Shown in pieces: positions 55,372 to 64,000 of a stretch of 64,000 bases of DNA. The notes beneath the pieces are model-generated. The model had not been told where the DNA came from and did not search any database. It was given only the letters and a program-made list of their open reading frames with translations. The DNA is from Marinobacterium mangrovicola (GTDB lineage: Bacteria > Pseudomonadota > Gammaproteobacteria > Pseudomonadales > Balneatricaceae). Location: contig NZ_SMFU01000009.1 of NCBI RefSeq assembly GCF_004339595.1, positions 558,001 to 622,000 on the forward strand, in the 5' to 3' direction. A program made the translations under genes and the position numbers. How positions within the stretch are numbered: position 1 is the stretch's first letter; every line of letters starts with the position of its first letter.

Positions 55372-56067
55372 GTGAGTCGGCCCGTGACACCCAAGCAACG
55401 TGAAATAAACCGTATTATTGAACGCCTTTCCCAGGCGATCGCCCAGCATAAACTCCCGCCCGGTATGCGCCTGGTCGAAGCGCAGCTGGTCGAGGCTCTG
55501 GATGCCAACCGCAACCATGTGCAGGCGGCACTGCAGCGACTGTCGATGCTGCATATCGTTACCATCGAAGCGAACCGTGGGGCCAGCGTGGCCAAGCCCA
55601 CTGCGCAGGAAGCGCGCGACGTGTTCGCCGCCCGCAGGGCAGTGGAGCGCGGCATCGTGGAAGCGATCACCCAGGAGAAGCTGGAGCGTAACCGCGACCG
55701 CATCGATGCGCATATGGCGCGGGAAAAGCAGGCCACCGACGGCGAAGACCGTCGCGATATCGTGCGCTCGCTGAGCGACTTTCACCTGCTGCTGGCGGAG
55801 ATTTCCGAGAATACGGTGCTGCGCGAGATCCTGCAGAACCTGATGACGCGCAGCTCGCTGATCGTCAGTCTTTACCAGCGCAATGACCAACCGCCCTGCC
55901 AGCACGATGAACATGGCCAGATCATCGCCGCCCTGGCGAAGGGTGACCGCTCAAGAGCCCATGAGCTGATGATCGAGCACCTCAACCACCTTGAGAGCGA
56001 GCTGGATCTGTCCAGCTATCAGGCTTCACCTGACAGCCTCCAGACCCTGCTCACAACGGCGGAATAA
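55372..56067 (+). CDS. GntR family regulator, FCD subfamily
   Basis: 231 residues. Winged helix (about 10-75) with RLVEAQLVEALDANRNHVQAAL, then an FCD domain with DFHLLLAEI and the C-terminal ELMIEHLNHLE, which carries ligand-site histidines. GTG 55372 is my choice; an in-frame start at 55252 would add 40 residues of odd hydrophobic sequence. It lies at the edge of the amidohydrolase/Liv locus and shares a TGCTAGCA site with the livK promoter, so it is probably its regulator. Confidence 0.82.
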   Translation: MSRPVTPKQREINRIIERLSQAIAQHKLPPGMRLVEAQLVEALDANRNHVQAALQRLSMLHIVTIEANRGASVAKPTAQEARDVFAARRAVERGIVEAITQEKLERNRDRIDAHMAREKQATDGEDRRDIVRSLSDFHLLLAEISENTVLREILQNLMTRSSLIVSLYQRNDQPPCQHDEHGQIIAALAKGDRSRAHELMIEHLNHLESELDLSSYQASPDSLQTLLTTAE

Positions 56068-56073
56068 CACCGC

Positions 56074-57312
56074 TTAAACGAACCTCTCCGGCCTAAGCAG
56101 CTGCGGCTGTGGCCGGGTGAAGGTCTGTTGTCCACCCTTGAAGCCCTGCGTCGGCTGACTCAGGTCACGCACCACTCCCGCGCGGTTATCCACTGTCAGG
56201 GTAATAAAGTCGGCACGGCAGCCCGGTTTGAGGCCATAGCGGTCCAGCCCCAGCAGTCGCGCCGACTCCACCGATACCCAATCCAGGCAGCGCTCGAAGT
56301 CCGCCGGCGTACCCAGCTGGGCCAGGTTGGCAAAGAGATTCGCCTGGCGCACCAGTGACATATCGCCGAACGGCGTGAACGGATTGCCGATATTGTTGGT
56401 GGAGATAGAGCAGCAAACCCCGGCATCGCTGAGCCGGTGCAGTGGACTCACACCCCGCGGCACCAGATGGTCATGCCCACGTCCGTTCAGGTAAAGATCG
56501 GTAGCCGGCAGCGCCGTCACCGCGATACCCGCTTTCACCAGGCTGGTGGCGACCTCGGCCAGCCGTGCCGGCGGCAGGGCCGACAGCTTGGTAGCGTGGC
56601 CGATGGTGACCCGCCCCTGCCACTGGCGTCGCAAGCAGACGTCCACCACCGCCGGAATCAGGCTGTTGGCCGGATCCAGGTCGAAGTCCAGGTGGAAATC
56701 CAGATCCAGATCGCGTTCCACCGCAATATCGAACAGGCGCTCGATCTGCGCCACCGGCTCGCTATCGGTATAGGGGCAGCCGCCCAGCAGATCGGCACCA
56801 AGATCCAGCGCTTCAAGCAGCAGCGCCTCGGTGCCGGGATTATTAAACATCCCTTCCTGTGGAAAAACACAGACCTGCAGGGTGATCGCCCAGCGGTACT
56901 CCTGCTTTAGCCGCAGGATCGCCTCCAGCCCCTGCAAGCCGATTACCGGGTCGATCTCCACATGGGTACGCATCCAGGTAGTACCCTGCAGAATCGCCTT
57001 CTCCAGGGTCTCCCGGCCGCGCTGATAGATATCCTCTGGATCGAACGCCTGCTTGGCCTTTGAGGTCTCGCTGATCGCCTCCTGCAGCGACCCTTCCACC
57101 AGACGGCAGCGATCCATGATGCACGCCTTGTCCAGATGTACATGGGTTTCGATCAGGCCCGGCAGCACCAGCTGGCCCTCCAGATCGAACTCGGCATCAG
57201 CCGCACCGTCTTCAGGCGGGGCGATAAAATGGCCACTGGCGTCGACCCAGAGCTCGCTGAGCTGATCAGGGCTTTCTGGCAGGCGCAGATTGATAAAACG
57301 GGTCAGACTCAT
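56074..57312 (-). CDS. Cytosine deaminase-like amidohydrolase
   Basis: 412 residues, TIM-barrel metal-dependent hydrolase of the CodA/AtzC type. Metal ligands: LIETHVHLDKA (His-x-His, about 56), DFHLDFD (His, about 200), TIGHATKLS (His, about 240) and the C-terminal catalytic Asp in SISTNNIGNPF. The usual Asp is not obvious there: the segment reads STNN, which needs checking. Cytoplasmic. Its ATG overlaps the Liv fusion stop (ATGA), so it is expressed with the transporter. Probable substrate: a cyclic amide, pyrimidine or triazine-like compound. Confidence 0.82.
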   Translation of the reverse strand: MSLTRFINLRLPESPDQLSELWVDASGHFIAPPEDGAADAEFDLEGQLVLPGLIETHVHLDKACIMDRCRLVEGSLQEAISETSKAKQAFDPEDIYQRGRETLEKAILQGTTWMRTHVEIDPVIGLQGLEAILRLKQEYRWAITLQVCVFPQEGMFNNPGTEALLLEALDLGADLLGGCPYTDSEPVAQIERLFDIAVERDLDLDFHLDFDLDPANSLIPAVVDVCLRRQWQGRVTIGHATKLSALPPARLAEVATSLVKAGIAVTALPATDLYLNGRGHDHLVPRGVSPLHRLSDAGVCCSISTNNIGNPFTPFGDMSLVRQANLFANLAQLGTPADFERCLDWVSVESARLLGLDRYGLKPGCRADFITLTVDNRAGVVRDLSQPTQGFKGGQQTFTRPQPQLLRPERFV

Positions 57313-59834
57313 GCGGCATCCTCCCCGTCTTTCTCTTTATTTTTTTCTGTATCGCCCTGGCCCAGATAAGCCGCTTCCAGCGCCTTGTCCTTGCTGAGTT
57401 CCTCTGCGCTACCGGCCTTGACGATACGCCCGGTCTCCAGCAGGTAAGCGCGGTCCGCCAGGGTCAGCGCCAGGTTGGCCATCTGATCCACCAGCAGGAT
57501 GGTGATGCCTTCGTCACGCAGGCTGGCCAGCACCTCGAACAGCTCACGGATCATGGCCGGTGCCAGACCCAGCGAAGGCTCATCGAGCAGCAGCAGCGTG
57601 GGTTTGGCCATCAGCGCACGGCCGATCGCCACCATCTGCTGCTCACCGCCGGAGAGCAGCCCCGCCGGCTGGTCGATACGATCACGCAGTCGGGGGAAGC
57701 GCTTAAGCACCGCTTCGACAGCCTCATCTGAACTTTCATCCTCCTTGCGGAAGTCCCGCTGGAAAGCGCCCATCAGCAGGTTGTCACGCACACTCAGCTC
57801 CGGGAACACCTGACGCCCTTCCGGCACCAGCGCCAGCCCCTGGCTGCTGATGCCGCTGGCATCGAGCCTGTCGATGCTCTCGTTGTTGAGCAGAATACTG
57901 CCCTGCACCGGCCGGTGCAGACCTGCCAGCGCACGCATGATGCTGGACTTGCCGGCGCCGTTGGCACCGAGGATCGCCACGCATTCACCGGGTTTAACCA
58001 CCAGGTTCACATCGAACACCACCGGCGCTGCGCCGTAATCGAGCTGCAGATCCTTCACAAACAGGGTGTGATCGGCAGGTCCTGACCAGGCCTGCTGACG
58101 CGGCCGGCCTTCATAATCGGTACCGCCAAGATAAGCCGCTATCACTTGTTGGTTATCGCGAATCTCGGCCGGTGTGCCCAGCGCGATCGGCTTGCCGGAA
58201 TCCAGCACCAGTATCGAATCCGACACCGACATCACCAACGGCATATCGTGCTCGACAATAATCACCGCGATACCGAAACCGGCGATCGCCTTCAGCAGTT
58301 CACCGAGCTGGTCGGTTTCCGAGCGGCTCAGACCCGCTGCGGGTTCATCCAGCAGCAGTACCCGCGGCGCCATCGCCAGTGCCCTGGCGATCTCCACCAG
58401 GCGGCGGTCCACGTGGGGCAGATTGCCGGCAGCGATATCCAGCTCACCGCGATAGCCGGTGAACGCCAGCAGGTTACGCACGATATCCCGGGCACGCTTG
58501 CTCTCTTGCGCCAACGGATGGCTCAGCTGTCCCTTACGCATGGCGATCAGCAGGTTATCCATCACGCTCAGCTCCTCAAACAGCTGCGTGGTCTGGTAGG
58601 TTCGCGCTATCCCGGCGCGGGCGATATCCCAGGCGTTGCGTCCGGCCAGCTCAGACTCCAGCTTCACCGAGCCGCTGTCTGGCGTATAGAAGCCGCTGAT
58701 CAGGTTCAGCGCCGTGGTTTTACCCGCGCCATTGGGGCCGATAATACTGGTCACCTCCCCTTCAGGAGCGTTGAAGCTGACGCCCTGTACCGCTTTAACA
58801 CCGCCAAAACTGATGCCGATGTTATCCACAGAGAGGCCACCGGCGTAGCCGCGTGACGGGTTCAGGAACGAATCCAGCACCCCGGCATCCGCCCGCGCCG
58901 GCACCCGTTCGCCCTCTTTGCGGCGTACCCGCGACAGGATCAGTCCGATACAACCGCTCGGCGCCGCCCAAAGCACCGCCAGCAGGAAACCGGCAAACAC
59001 CAGCAGGCGATATTCAGCCACGCCGGAGAGCAATTCCGGCAGCAGCACGATCACCGCCGCGCCGATCACCGGTCCAAACAGGAAACCGCTGCCGCCAACG
59101 ATCACCGCCAGCACAAACAGGATCGACTGGGAGAACGGGAAGGTACTCGGGCTGATAAACATCATCAGCGGCCCTATCAACGCCCCGGCGCTGCCCGCCA
59201 TCGCAGCTGACAGTGCAAAGGCCCAGGCCTTGGGCACCATCGGGTTGATGCCGATGGAGCGCGCCGCGGTCTCCGAGCCCTTGGCGGCCCGCATCGCCTT
59301 ACCCCAGGGACCCAGAGCGAGTCGCTGGTAAAACCAGAGCCCGGCGACCATCAGCAGTACCGAGGTCAGCGCCAGACCAGTTTCCGAAGATACAACGCCG
59401 AAATTGGGCATAGGCACGCCAATCAGGCCGTTGGAGCCGCCGGTAAGATCCTTCCACTCCATCAGACCGTGATGGACCACGAAAGCGAAAGCGATGGTCA
59501 CCATCGCAAGATAAGGCCCCTGCACCCGCAACGCAGGGATCGCCAGCAGACCGCCGCAAACACCGGCCAGCAACGCGGCACTGAGCAGCGCCAGCCCAAA
59601 GGGTACACCGGCCATCGTCATCAGCGAGGCGCAGTAGGCGCCGATGGCGTAGAAAGCCACATGGCCAAAGGAGATCTGACCACTGAGGCCGATCAGGATA
59701 TTCAGCCCGGTGGCCACCAGGGCGCTGAGGCAAAACAGCGTCAGCACCAGCAGGCTGTAGCTGTCGACGATAAAACTCAGACTGGCGCCCAGCAGTGCCA
59801 CGACCGCCAGTCCTATGGAAGTATTCAGGGTCAT
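57309..59834 (-). CDS. LivM-LivG-LivF fusion: branched-chain-type ABC permease with two ATPases
   Basis: 841 residues in one frame. Residues 1-300: LivM-type permease with about 8-10 membrane helices (LSGQISFGHVAFYAIGAY). About 335-580: LivG ATPase, Walker A GPNGAGKTT, DERLVEIARALAMAP-type signature region, Walker B VLLLDEPAAGLS. About 600-835: LivF ATPase, Walker A GANGAGKSS, signature LLSGGEQQM, Walker B LLLLDEPSLGLAP. Usually these are three genes. It overlaps the amidohydrolase gene by 4 bases and follows livH by 6. Confidence 0.9.
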   Translation of the reverse strand: MTLNTSIGLAVVALLGASLSFIVDSYSLLVLTLFCLSALVATGLNILIGLSGQISFGHVAFYAIGAYCASLMTMAGVPFGLALLSAALLAGVCGGLLAIPALRVQGPYLAMVTIAFAFVVHHGLMEWKDLTGGSNGLIGVPMPNFGVVSSETGLALTSVLLMVAGLWFYQRLALGPWGKAMRAAKGSETAARSIGINPMVPKAWAFALSAAMAGSAGALIGPLMMFISPSTFPFSQSILFVLAVIVGGSGFLFGPVIGAAVIVLLPELLSGVAEYRLLVFAGFLLAVLWAAPSGCIGLILSRVRRKEGERVPARADAGVLDSFLNPSRGYAGGLSVDNIGISFGGVKAVQGVSFNAPEGEVTSIIGPNGAGKTTALNLISGFYTPDSGSVKLESELAGRNAWDIARAGIARTYQTTQLFEELSVMDNLLIAMRKGQLSHPLAQESKRARDIVRNLLAFTGYRGELDIAAGNLPHVDRRLVEIARALAMAPRVLLLDEPAAGLSRSETDQLGELLKAIAGFGIAVIIVEHDMPLVMSVSDSILVLDSGKPIALGTPAEIRDNQQVIAAYLGGTDYEGRPRQQAWSGPADHTLFVKDLQLDYGAAPVVFDVNLVVKPGECVAILGANGAGKSSIMRALAGLHRPVQGSILLNNESIDRLDASGISSQGLALVPEGRQVFPELSVRDNLLMGAFQRDFRKEDESSDEAVEAVLKRFPRLRDRIDQPAGLLSGGEQQMVAIGRALMAKPTLLLLDEPSLGLAPAMIRELFEVLASLRDEGITILLVDQMANLALTLADRAYLLETGRIVKAGSAEELSKDKALEAAYLGQGDTEKNKEKDGEDAA

Positions 59835-59840
59835 AACGCG

Positions 59841-60710
59841 TTACACCTTAAGCAGTCGACGTTTACCGAACAGACCGTCGGGCCGCAGCGCGAGCGCGAC
59901 AATAACCAGAGAGAAGGTAATGATCTGGGTAAATGCAGAGCCCAGCTGCGCCGTCACCAGCGCCTCGATCACGCCAAACAGCAGACCGGCCACCAGCACA
60001 CCGGGCGCGCTGGCGATACCGCCGAGAATCGCCACGGCGAAAGCCTTCAGACCGAACAGCGTGCCCATATCAGAGGAGACGCTGAACAGCGGTGCGATCA
60101 GCAGGCCGGCGATGGCCGCCAACACCGTGGATACGGCAAAGGCGATGGAGATCACCCGCGGCACCCGAATCCCCATCAGCGATGCCGCATCCGGGTTCTG
60201 TACCGTGGCCTGCAGCACCTTGCCGAGGCGGGTGTAACGGTTCACCAGCATCAGGGCCGCCGCCAGCAGCAGCCCCATGGCGGGAATCAGCAACTGCTGG
60301 ATATACACACCCGAGCCAAATAGCTCGACAGTGCTGGATGCCCAGTCGGAGGGAAACTGGCGCGGCTCCTTGCCGAAGGTGAACAGCACCAGGTTATCCA
60401 CAAGGATACCGCCGGCTACCGTCGCCATCAGCCAGCCGTCGGAACCGCGGGAGGCAAAGGGCCGCACCAGAAAGCGCTCGATCGCCAGTCCATAGATCGC
60501 CGCCAGCATCAGCGCGATGGGCACCGCCAGCCAGAGCGGCAGCCCCCAGGTCTGATACAGGGTGAAGCCAAACACGGCTCCCAGCATCATGGCACTGCCC
60601 TGGGCGAAGTTAACCGTGCGGGACACGATAAAGGTAACGTGGAAACCCAGGGCCAGCAGCGCGTACATGCTGCCCAGCCCCAGGCCCGATATGATCGAGG
60701 CACTTATCAT
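59841..60710 (-). CDS. LivH-type ABC permease
   Basis: 289 residues with about 8 membrane segments, branched-chain amino-acid family permease. Typical motifs: GLGLGSMYALLALGFHVTFIV at the start (read in parts) and the loop GLKAFAVAILGGIASAPG. It pairs with the LivM half of the downstream fusion. Substrate probably not a branched-chain amino acid, given the amidohydrolase. Confidence 0.9.
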   Translation of the reverse strand: MISASIISGLGLGSMYALLALGFHVTFIVSRTVNFAQGSAMMLGAVFGFTLYQTWGLPLWLAVPIALMLAAIYGLAIERFLVRPFASRGSDGWLMATVAGGILVDNLVLFTFGKEPRQFPSDWASSTVELFGSGVYIQQLLIPAMGLLLAAALMLVNRYTRLGKVLQATVQNPDAASLMGIRVPRVISIAFAVSTVLAAIAGLLIAPLFSVSSDMGTLFGLKAFAVAILGGIASAPGVLVAGLLFGVIEALVTAQLGSAFTQIITFSLVIVALALRPDGLFGKRRLLKV

Positions 60711-60725
60711 TGCAGACTCCCGCCA

Positions 60726-60743
60726 CGCCCCTGATCAGGGGCG
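60726..60743. repeat. Perfect 18-bp palindrome between livK and livH
   Basis: CGCCCCTGATCAGGGGCG, in the 58-base gap. It could stabilise the livK mRNA 3' end or partly terminate it; the T-run lies on the plus-strand side only (GGGCTTTTTT). Confidence 0.6.
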
Positions 60744-60768
60744 GGCTTTTTTCTAAATGAGCTTTTTA

Positions 60769-61956
60769 TTATTTGGAAACCGGTACGATGGCGCCGTCGA
60801 CGAAGTGTGCGAACACATAGTCGTCAGGGCCCAGGGCGTCCTGGTTTTCGGGAGTGAAGGGCTTGCTGTAGGTCTTGATCAGGCCTTCATACTCATCGAT
60901 GGCGTAAAAGCCTTCCCGCAGTGCCGGTCCCTCAACGGTGCCGGCCTTTTCCATCGCCAATGCCACCAGGTGCATGGCGTCATAGGCGTTGGCGATACCC
61001 ACGGCCGGGGTCACGTCCGCATGGGTCTTGATCTCCGGATACTTGTCCTGCAAAGCGGCAAAGACGGCATCGCCCTTGGGATCTTCACCTTCGGGAGCGA
61101 ACAGGAAGGTCTGGATAAACTCGACGCGATCGGCGTTGGGTCCAGCCAGCTCACTGAAGCGGCCACCGGCCGGGCCCCAATGGGAAACGATCGGCACGTC
61201 CCAACCCATACGATCCAGGGACTTCACCACCTGCGCTGAAGGTGACACGTTACCCACCATGTAGAGAGTATCGGCGCCGGCCTCTTTCAAGCGGGTCAAC
61301 TGCGGCACCACGTCCACATCACCGGATTCAAACTTTTCCAGCCCGGCAATCGGCATATCCCGGGACTCGATCGCCTTCATCAGACCCCTTTCGTTGGATT
61401 CGCCCCAGGGGTTGTTGATCAACATCATGCCCGGCTTCTGAGTGTTGTAGTGCTTGATGGAGTAACGCAGCAGCGCTTCATCGACGATTTCATCCACAGC
61501 GGAGACGCGGAAGGCGTAGTTCTCTTCCGCGCCGTTGTGGGTAATCGCGGTACCCGCCGCCCAGGTACCCATGTACGGCACCTTCAGCTGGTTCATCACC
61601 GGCACCAGCGCCATGGACACCGGCGTATCCAGACCGCCGAAGATCACCGCCACCTCCTCTTTCTGGATCAGTTCACGGGCTGCGAGCAGACCGCGAGAGG
61701 GGTTGCTCTCATCATCACGACGCACCAGCTCGATCTGTTTGCCAAGCACACCGCCGTTGGCGTTGATCTCGTCGATAGCCACCGACAGGCCCCGTGTGAT
61801 CGCTTCACCGGATTTAGCCGACTGACCGGACAGGGCCGCCACCAGACCGACCTTGATCGTTTCAGCCGCCTGCGCGGATACGCTCGCTGCAGTGACGGCT
61901 GTTGCCAGGGCTGCCGCCTTGAGCCCCTTACCCAGAATGCTTCGCTTGCTAGACAT
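60769..61956 (-). CDS. LivK-type ABC solute-binding protein
   Basis: 395 residues with a signal peptide (KRSILGKGLKAAALATAV, cleavage near SAQA). Periplasmic binding protein type 1 fold: VGLVAALSGQSAKSGEAITRG, AVIFGGLDTPVSMALVPV. Start 61956 is chosen over ATG 61962 because GAGGAG lies 6 bases before it but directly abuts the other. First gene of the leftward operon livK-livH-livMGF-amidohydrolase. Three TGCTAGCA-like sites lie upstream. Ligand unknown. Confidence 0.9.
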   Translation of the reverse strand: MSSKRSILGKGLKAAALATAVTAASVSAQAAETIKVGLVAALSGQSAKSGEAITRGLSVAIDEINANGGVLGKQIELVRRDDESNPSRGLLAARELIQKEEVAVIFGGLDTPVSMALVPVMNQLKVPYMGTWAAGTAITHNGAEENYAFRVSAVDEIVDEALLRYSIKHYNTQKPGMMLINNPWGESNERGLMKAIESRDMPIAGLEKFESGDVDVVPQLTRLKEAGADTLYMVGNVSPSAQVVKSLDRMGWDVPIVSHWGPAGGRFSELAGPNADRVEFIQTFLFAPEGEDPKGDAVFAALQDKYPEIKTHADVTPAVGIANAYDAMHLVALAMEKAGTVEGPALREGFYAIDEYEGLIKTYSKPFTPENQDALGPDDYVFAHFVDGAIVPVSK

Positions 61957-61989
61957 GAACATCTCCTCGCTGTTTGATTGCTAATTTAT

Positions 61990-62047
61990 TGCTAGCAATA
62001 TAGATGCCATTAAAATAACGTAGTAAATGCTAGCGATCTGGCTAGTA
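61990..62047. promoter_or_regulatory. Cluster of three TGCTAGCA-like sites in the livK promoter
   Basis: TGCTAGCA (61990-61997, extended TTGCTAGCAA), TGCTAGCG (62028-62035) and GGCTAGTA (62040-62047), in the divergent region between livK and the NTF2-like gene. The perfect octamer also precedes the GntR gene at 55290. Confidence 0.55.
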
Positions 62048-62124
62048 ATTCACAGAACTTGGCACCAACAGGGTGCGCCGCCACTTAAAATCGTGCACAA
62101 AACGCCTTCACCGGGAGAGATAAG

Positions 62125-62526
62125 ATGCAAAACGCCGTAGAGATGTCCGTAGAAATAGTTCGTGAGTTTCTCGATGCTTCCATGAAGCCCGATCCGGTCC
62201 TCGCCGCCACTTATATGGCCAAGGACGTGAAGATCACCTTTACCGGTGGCCGCGCCATGCCCAGCGCCCACGAGATCACCGCGTTCAACAAATCTCGCTA
62301 CAGCTGGGTCAAAAAGCAGCTGGGTCAGTTTGATGCCTGCGACAAGGGCGATCACGTGGTGGTTTACTCCAACGGCACGCTGTACGGCGAGTGGCTGGAT
62401 GGACGCAGCTTCTCCGGCAACCGCTACCTGGATCGCTTCGAAGTACGTAATGGGAAAATTACGCGCATGGATGTCTGGAACGACAGCGCGGAGTGGATTC
62501 TGGAGCCGGCGATCAACCGCGACTGA
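62125..62526 (+). CDS. NTF2/SnoaL-like protein
   Basis: 133 residues, cone-shaped NTF2-like fold, no signal peptide. MSVEIVREFLDASMKPDPVLAATYMAKDV and the C-terminal NRYLDRFEVRNGKITRMDVW are typical (read in parts). Members are small-molecule isomerases, dehydratases or hydrolases. Divergent from livK with shared operator-like sites, so likely an auxiliary enzyme of the same uptake/hydrolysis route; the step is unknown. Confidence 0.8.
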   Translation: MQNAVEMSVEIVREFLDASMKPDPVLAATYMAKDVKITFTGGRAMPSAHEITAFNKSRYSWVKKQLGQFDACDKGDHVVVYSNGTLYGEWLDGRSFSGNRYLDRFEVRNGKITRMDVWNDSAEWILEPAINRD

Positions 62527-62636
62527 AACAGAACGAATAGCAGCAGGGATAGCTGCAGGAAGAAAGAAAGGAAGGAAGCTAAAAAGTAATAGAAAAGCAC
62601 AGGCGCACCTCCCAGGCAGGAGATGCGCCGGAAGCT

Positions 62637-63338
62637 TTATTCGGTACGCTCGAACATCAGGTCCCAAACGCCGTGGCCGAGATTCTCGCCACGTTTCTGA
62701 AACTTGGTGACGGGGCGCCACTCCGGCTGAGGTGAGAATTCACCGTCACCGGCCGCATTGCGGTAGCCTTCGGCGGCACTCATCACTTCCATCATATGCT
62801 CGGCGTAGTTTTCCCAATCGGTGGCCATGTGGAAAACGCCACCTATTGCCAGCTTCTTGCGGATGCTCTGGGCAAACTCCGGCTGCACGATGCGGCGTTT
62901 GTGATGGCGCTTCTTCGGCCAGGGGTCGGGGAAAAACAGCTGCAGACCGGCAAGGCTACCGTCCGGTATACACTGGGCCAGCACTTCGATAGCGTCTTCA
63001 CAGAAAACGCGGATATTCTCCAGCCCCTCTTCCCGAACGCGGGAGAGCAGACGACCGACACCCGGCGGGTGCACCTCGATGCCGATAAAGCCTTTCTCCG
63101 GTGCCTGACGCGCCATTTCGATCAGTGAGTCGCCCATGCCGAAGCCGATCTCCAGTATTACCGGACGGTCATCGCCAAACAGCTCGCTGAAATCGAGCAT
63201 GCCACCACTCAGTTCCAGCCCATATAGAGGCCAGTTCTCTTTCAGGGCCCGCTCCTGGCCTTCGGTCATCCGTCCTGCACGCACCACAAAGCTGCGCACC
63301 TGCCGCATCGGCCGCGGCTGCTGTTCTGTCTCGCTCAT
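62637..63338 (-). CDS. trmB: tRNA (guanine-N7-)-methyltransferase TrmB
   Basis: 233 residues. Methylates G46 of tRNA variable loops. SAM-binding [18 protein letters not shown] (about 60), [13 protein letters not shown], and the family signature [22 protein letters not shown] (Asp, Lys, His; read in parts). The N-terminal [18 protein letters not shown] is also typical. Just upstream of it on the minus strand is thiG, as in many gammaproteobacteria. Confidence 0.96.
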   Translation of the reverse strand: MSETEQQPRPMRQVRSFVVRAGRMTEGQERALKENWPLYGLELSGGMLDFSELFGDDRPVILEIGFGMGDSLIEMARQAPEKGFIGIEVHPPGVGRLLSRVREEGLENIRVFCEDAIEVLAQCIPDGSLAGLQLFFPDPWPKKRHHKRRIVQPEFAQSIRKKLAIGGVFHMATDWENYAEHMMEVMSAAEGYRNAAGDGEFSPQPEWRPVTKFQKRGENLGHGVWDLMFERTE

Positions 63339-63398
63339 GGGTAACTCTTGTCTTTGTATGGGCGCGGGCGCCGCATCGGCACCCGCGTCTGGGTAATC

Positions 63399-64000
63399 TT
63401 AGCTGATCGTACCAACTAGCGGAGAGGAAGCACTGGCATAAGCCTTACGCGGCATACGCACCGCCAGGAAAGCTTCACGGCCTGCCTGCACGGCTTTCTG
63501 CATCGCCTGCGCCATCAGCACCGGGTTCTGCGCGCCGGCAATGGCGGAGTTGACCAGTACGCCGGCACAACCCATTTCCATCGCCATGGTCGCTTCCGAA
63601 GGGGTACCGATACCGGCATCCACCAGGATCGGCACCTGCGCCTCTTCCATGATCAGACGGATGTTGTGCGGGTTCTGGATACCCAGGCCCGAACCGATCA
63701 GGGAGCCCAGCGGCATCACCGCGACACAGCCGATCTCTTCCAGGCGCTTGGCAACGATGGGATCGTCATTGGTGTAAACCATCACCTTGAAGCCGTCCTT
63801 AACCAGGGTCTCGGCGGCCTGCACGGTTTCGATGATATTGGGATAGAGGGTTTTCTGGTCGCCCAGTACCTCCAGCTTCACCAGGTCGTGGCCGTCGAGC
63901 AGTTCACGGGCCAGGCGGCAGGTACGTACCGCATCGGCAGCGGTGTAGCAGCCGGCGGTGTTCGGCAGGATGGTGTACTTGTCCGGGCTGACGACATCCA
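63399..64000 (-). CDS. thiG: Thiazole synthase ThiG, 3' part
   Basis: The gene runs past the right edge; about 200 C-terminal residues are visible. Builds the thiazole phosphate of thiamin from DXP and the ThiS thiocarboxylate. Visible: [35 protein letters not shown] with the DXP-binding Lys near [18 protein letters not shown] (phosphate loop) and [17 protein letters not shown]. The C-terminal tail is [16 protein letters not shown]. Frame is open to the window end. Confidence 0.95.
   Translation of the reverse strand, partial: DVVSPDKYTILPNTAGCYTAADAVRTCRLARELLDGHDLVKLEVLGDQKTLYPNIIETVQAAETLVKDGFKVMVYTNDDPIVAKRLEEIGCVAVMPLGSLIGSGLGIQNPHNIRLIMEEAQVPILVDAGIGTPSEATMAMEMGCAGVLVNSAIAGAQNPVLMAQAMQKAVQAGREAFLAVRMPRKAYASASSPLVGTIS

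Overview
The window looks like the chromosome of a halotolerant marine gammaproteobacterium of the Oceanospirillales/Pseudomonadales type (a Marinobacterium- or Halomonas-like organism; genus not resolvable by eye). Pointers are the gmk-rpoZ-spoT block, the cytochrome c5/rep and comM-ubiK-PII-amtB neighbourhoods, EfpL, a complete ectoine-degradation locus and a TRAP transporter of the TeaABC/UehABC kind.

Layout. 0-5.8 kb: housekeeping genes (ABC-F protein YheS, an HDOD protein, spoT, rpoZ, gmk). 5.9-19.4 kb: a divergent ectoine locus. Leftward run the TRAP transporter (teaA-B-C-like), a universal stress protein, an FCD-type GntR regulator, eutB, eutC and the AsnC/Lrp regulator doeX. Rightward run doeA, doeB, doeC and doeD, then a 2-hydroxyacid dehydrogenase after a terminator. 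Import, ring opening, deacetylation, transamination and oxidation to aspartate are all encoded; two inverted copies of a GATGTA-yACA operator-like site lie between the divergent arms. 19.5-27.9 kb: efpL, a c-di-GMP enzyme overlapping a periplasmic binding-protein gene (NspS/MbaA-like arrangement), an AIM24-family protein, a sirtuin without zinc cysteines, an orphan TRAP binding protein and two small exported proteins.

28.0-38.9 kb: a genomic island of about 10.8 kb inserted in tRNA-Arg(CCG). It is bounded by a perfect 52-bp direct repeat covering the tRNA from its anticodon loop to its 3' end and carries a tyrosine integrase. The cargo is dominated by nuclease-like and defence-like genes: a membrane-tethered Mrr endonuclease with a HEPN-like partner and a membrane protein; an HNH protein translationally coupled to a SAM methyltransferase, with a hairpin over its ribosome binding site; a second HNH protein of predicted-restriction type; a ClpP/SppA-like serine protease with a small companion; a membrane NERD protein; and one unrecognised gene. 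Three near-identical TGTGATCA sites lie about 100-117 bp inside each end and once internally. This is the best candidate for an undescribed system.

38.9-55.2 kb: a 140-bp palindromic repeat, an Anbu proteasome-like peptidase, cytochrome c5, rep, two GGDEF/EAL proteins, comM, ubiK, a PII-amtB-PII cluster with a sigma-54 promoter and an NtrC-like box, astA, and a CpxR/CpxA pair divergent from a Spy/CpxP-like protein across a perfect GTAAA-N5-GTAAA box. 55.3-62.5 kb: an uncharacterised uptake and hydrolysis locus (GntR regulator, cytosine-deaminase-like amidohydrolase, a LivM-LivG-LivF triple fusion, LivH, LivK and an NTF2-like protein), apparently tied together by TGCTAGCA sites. The window ends with trmB and the 3' part of thiG.
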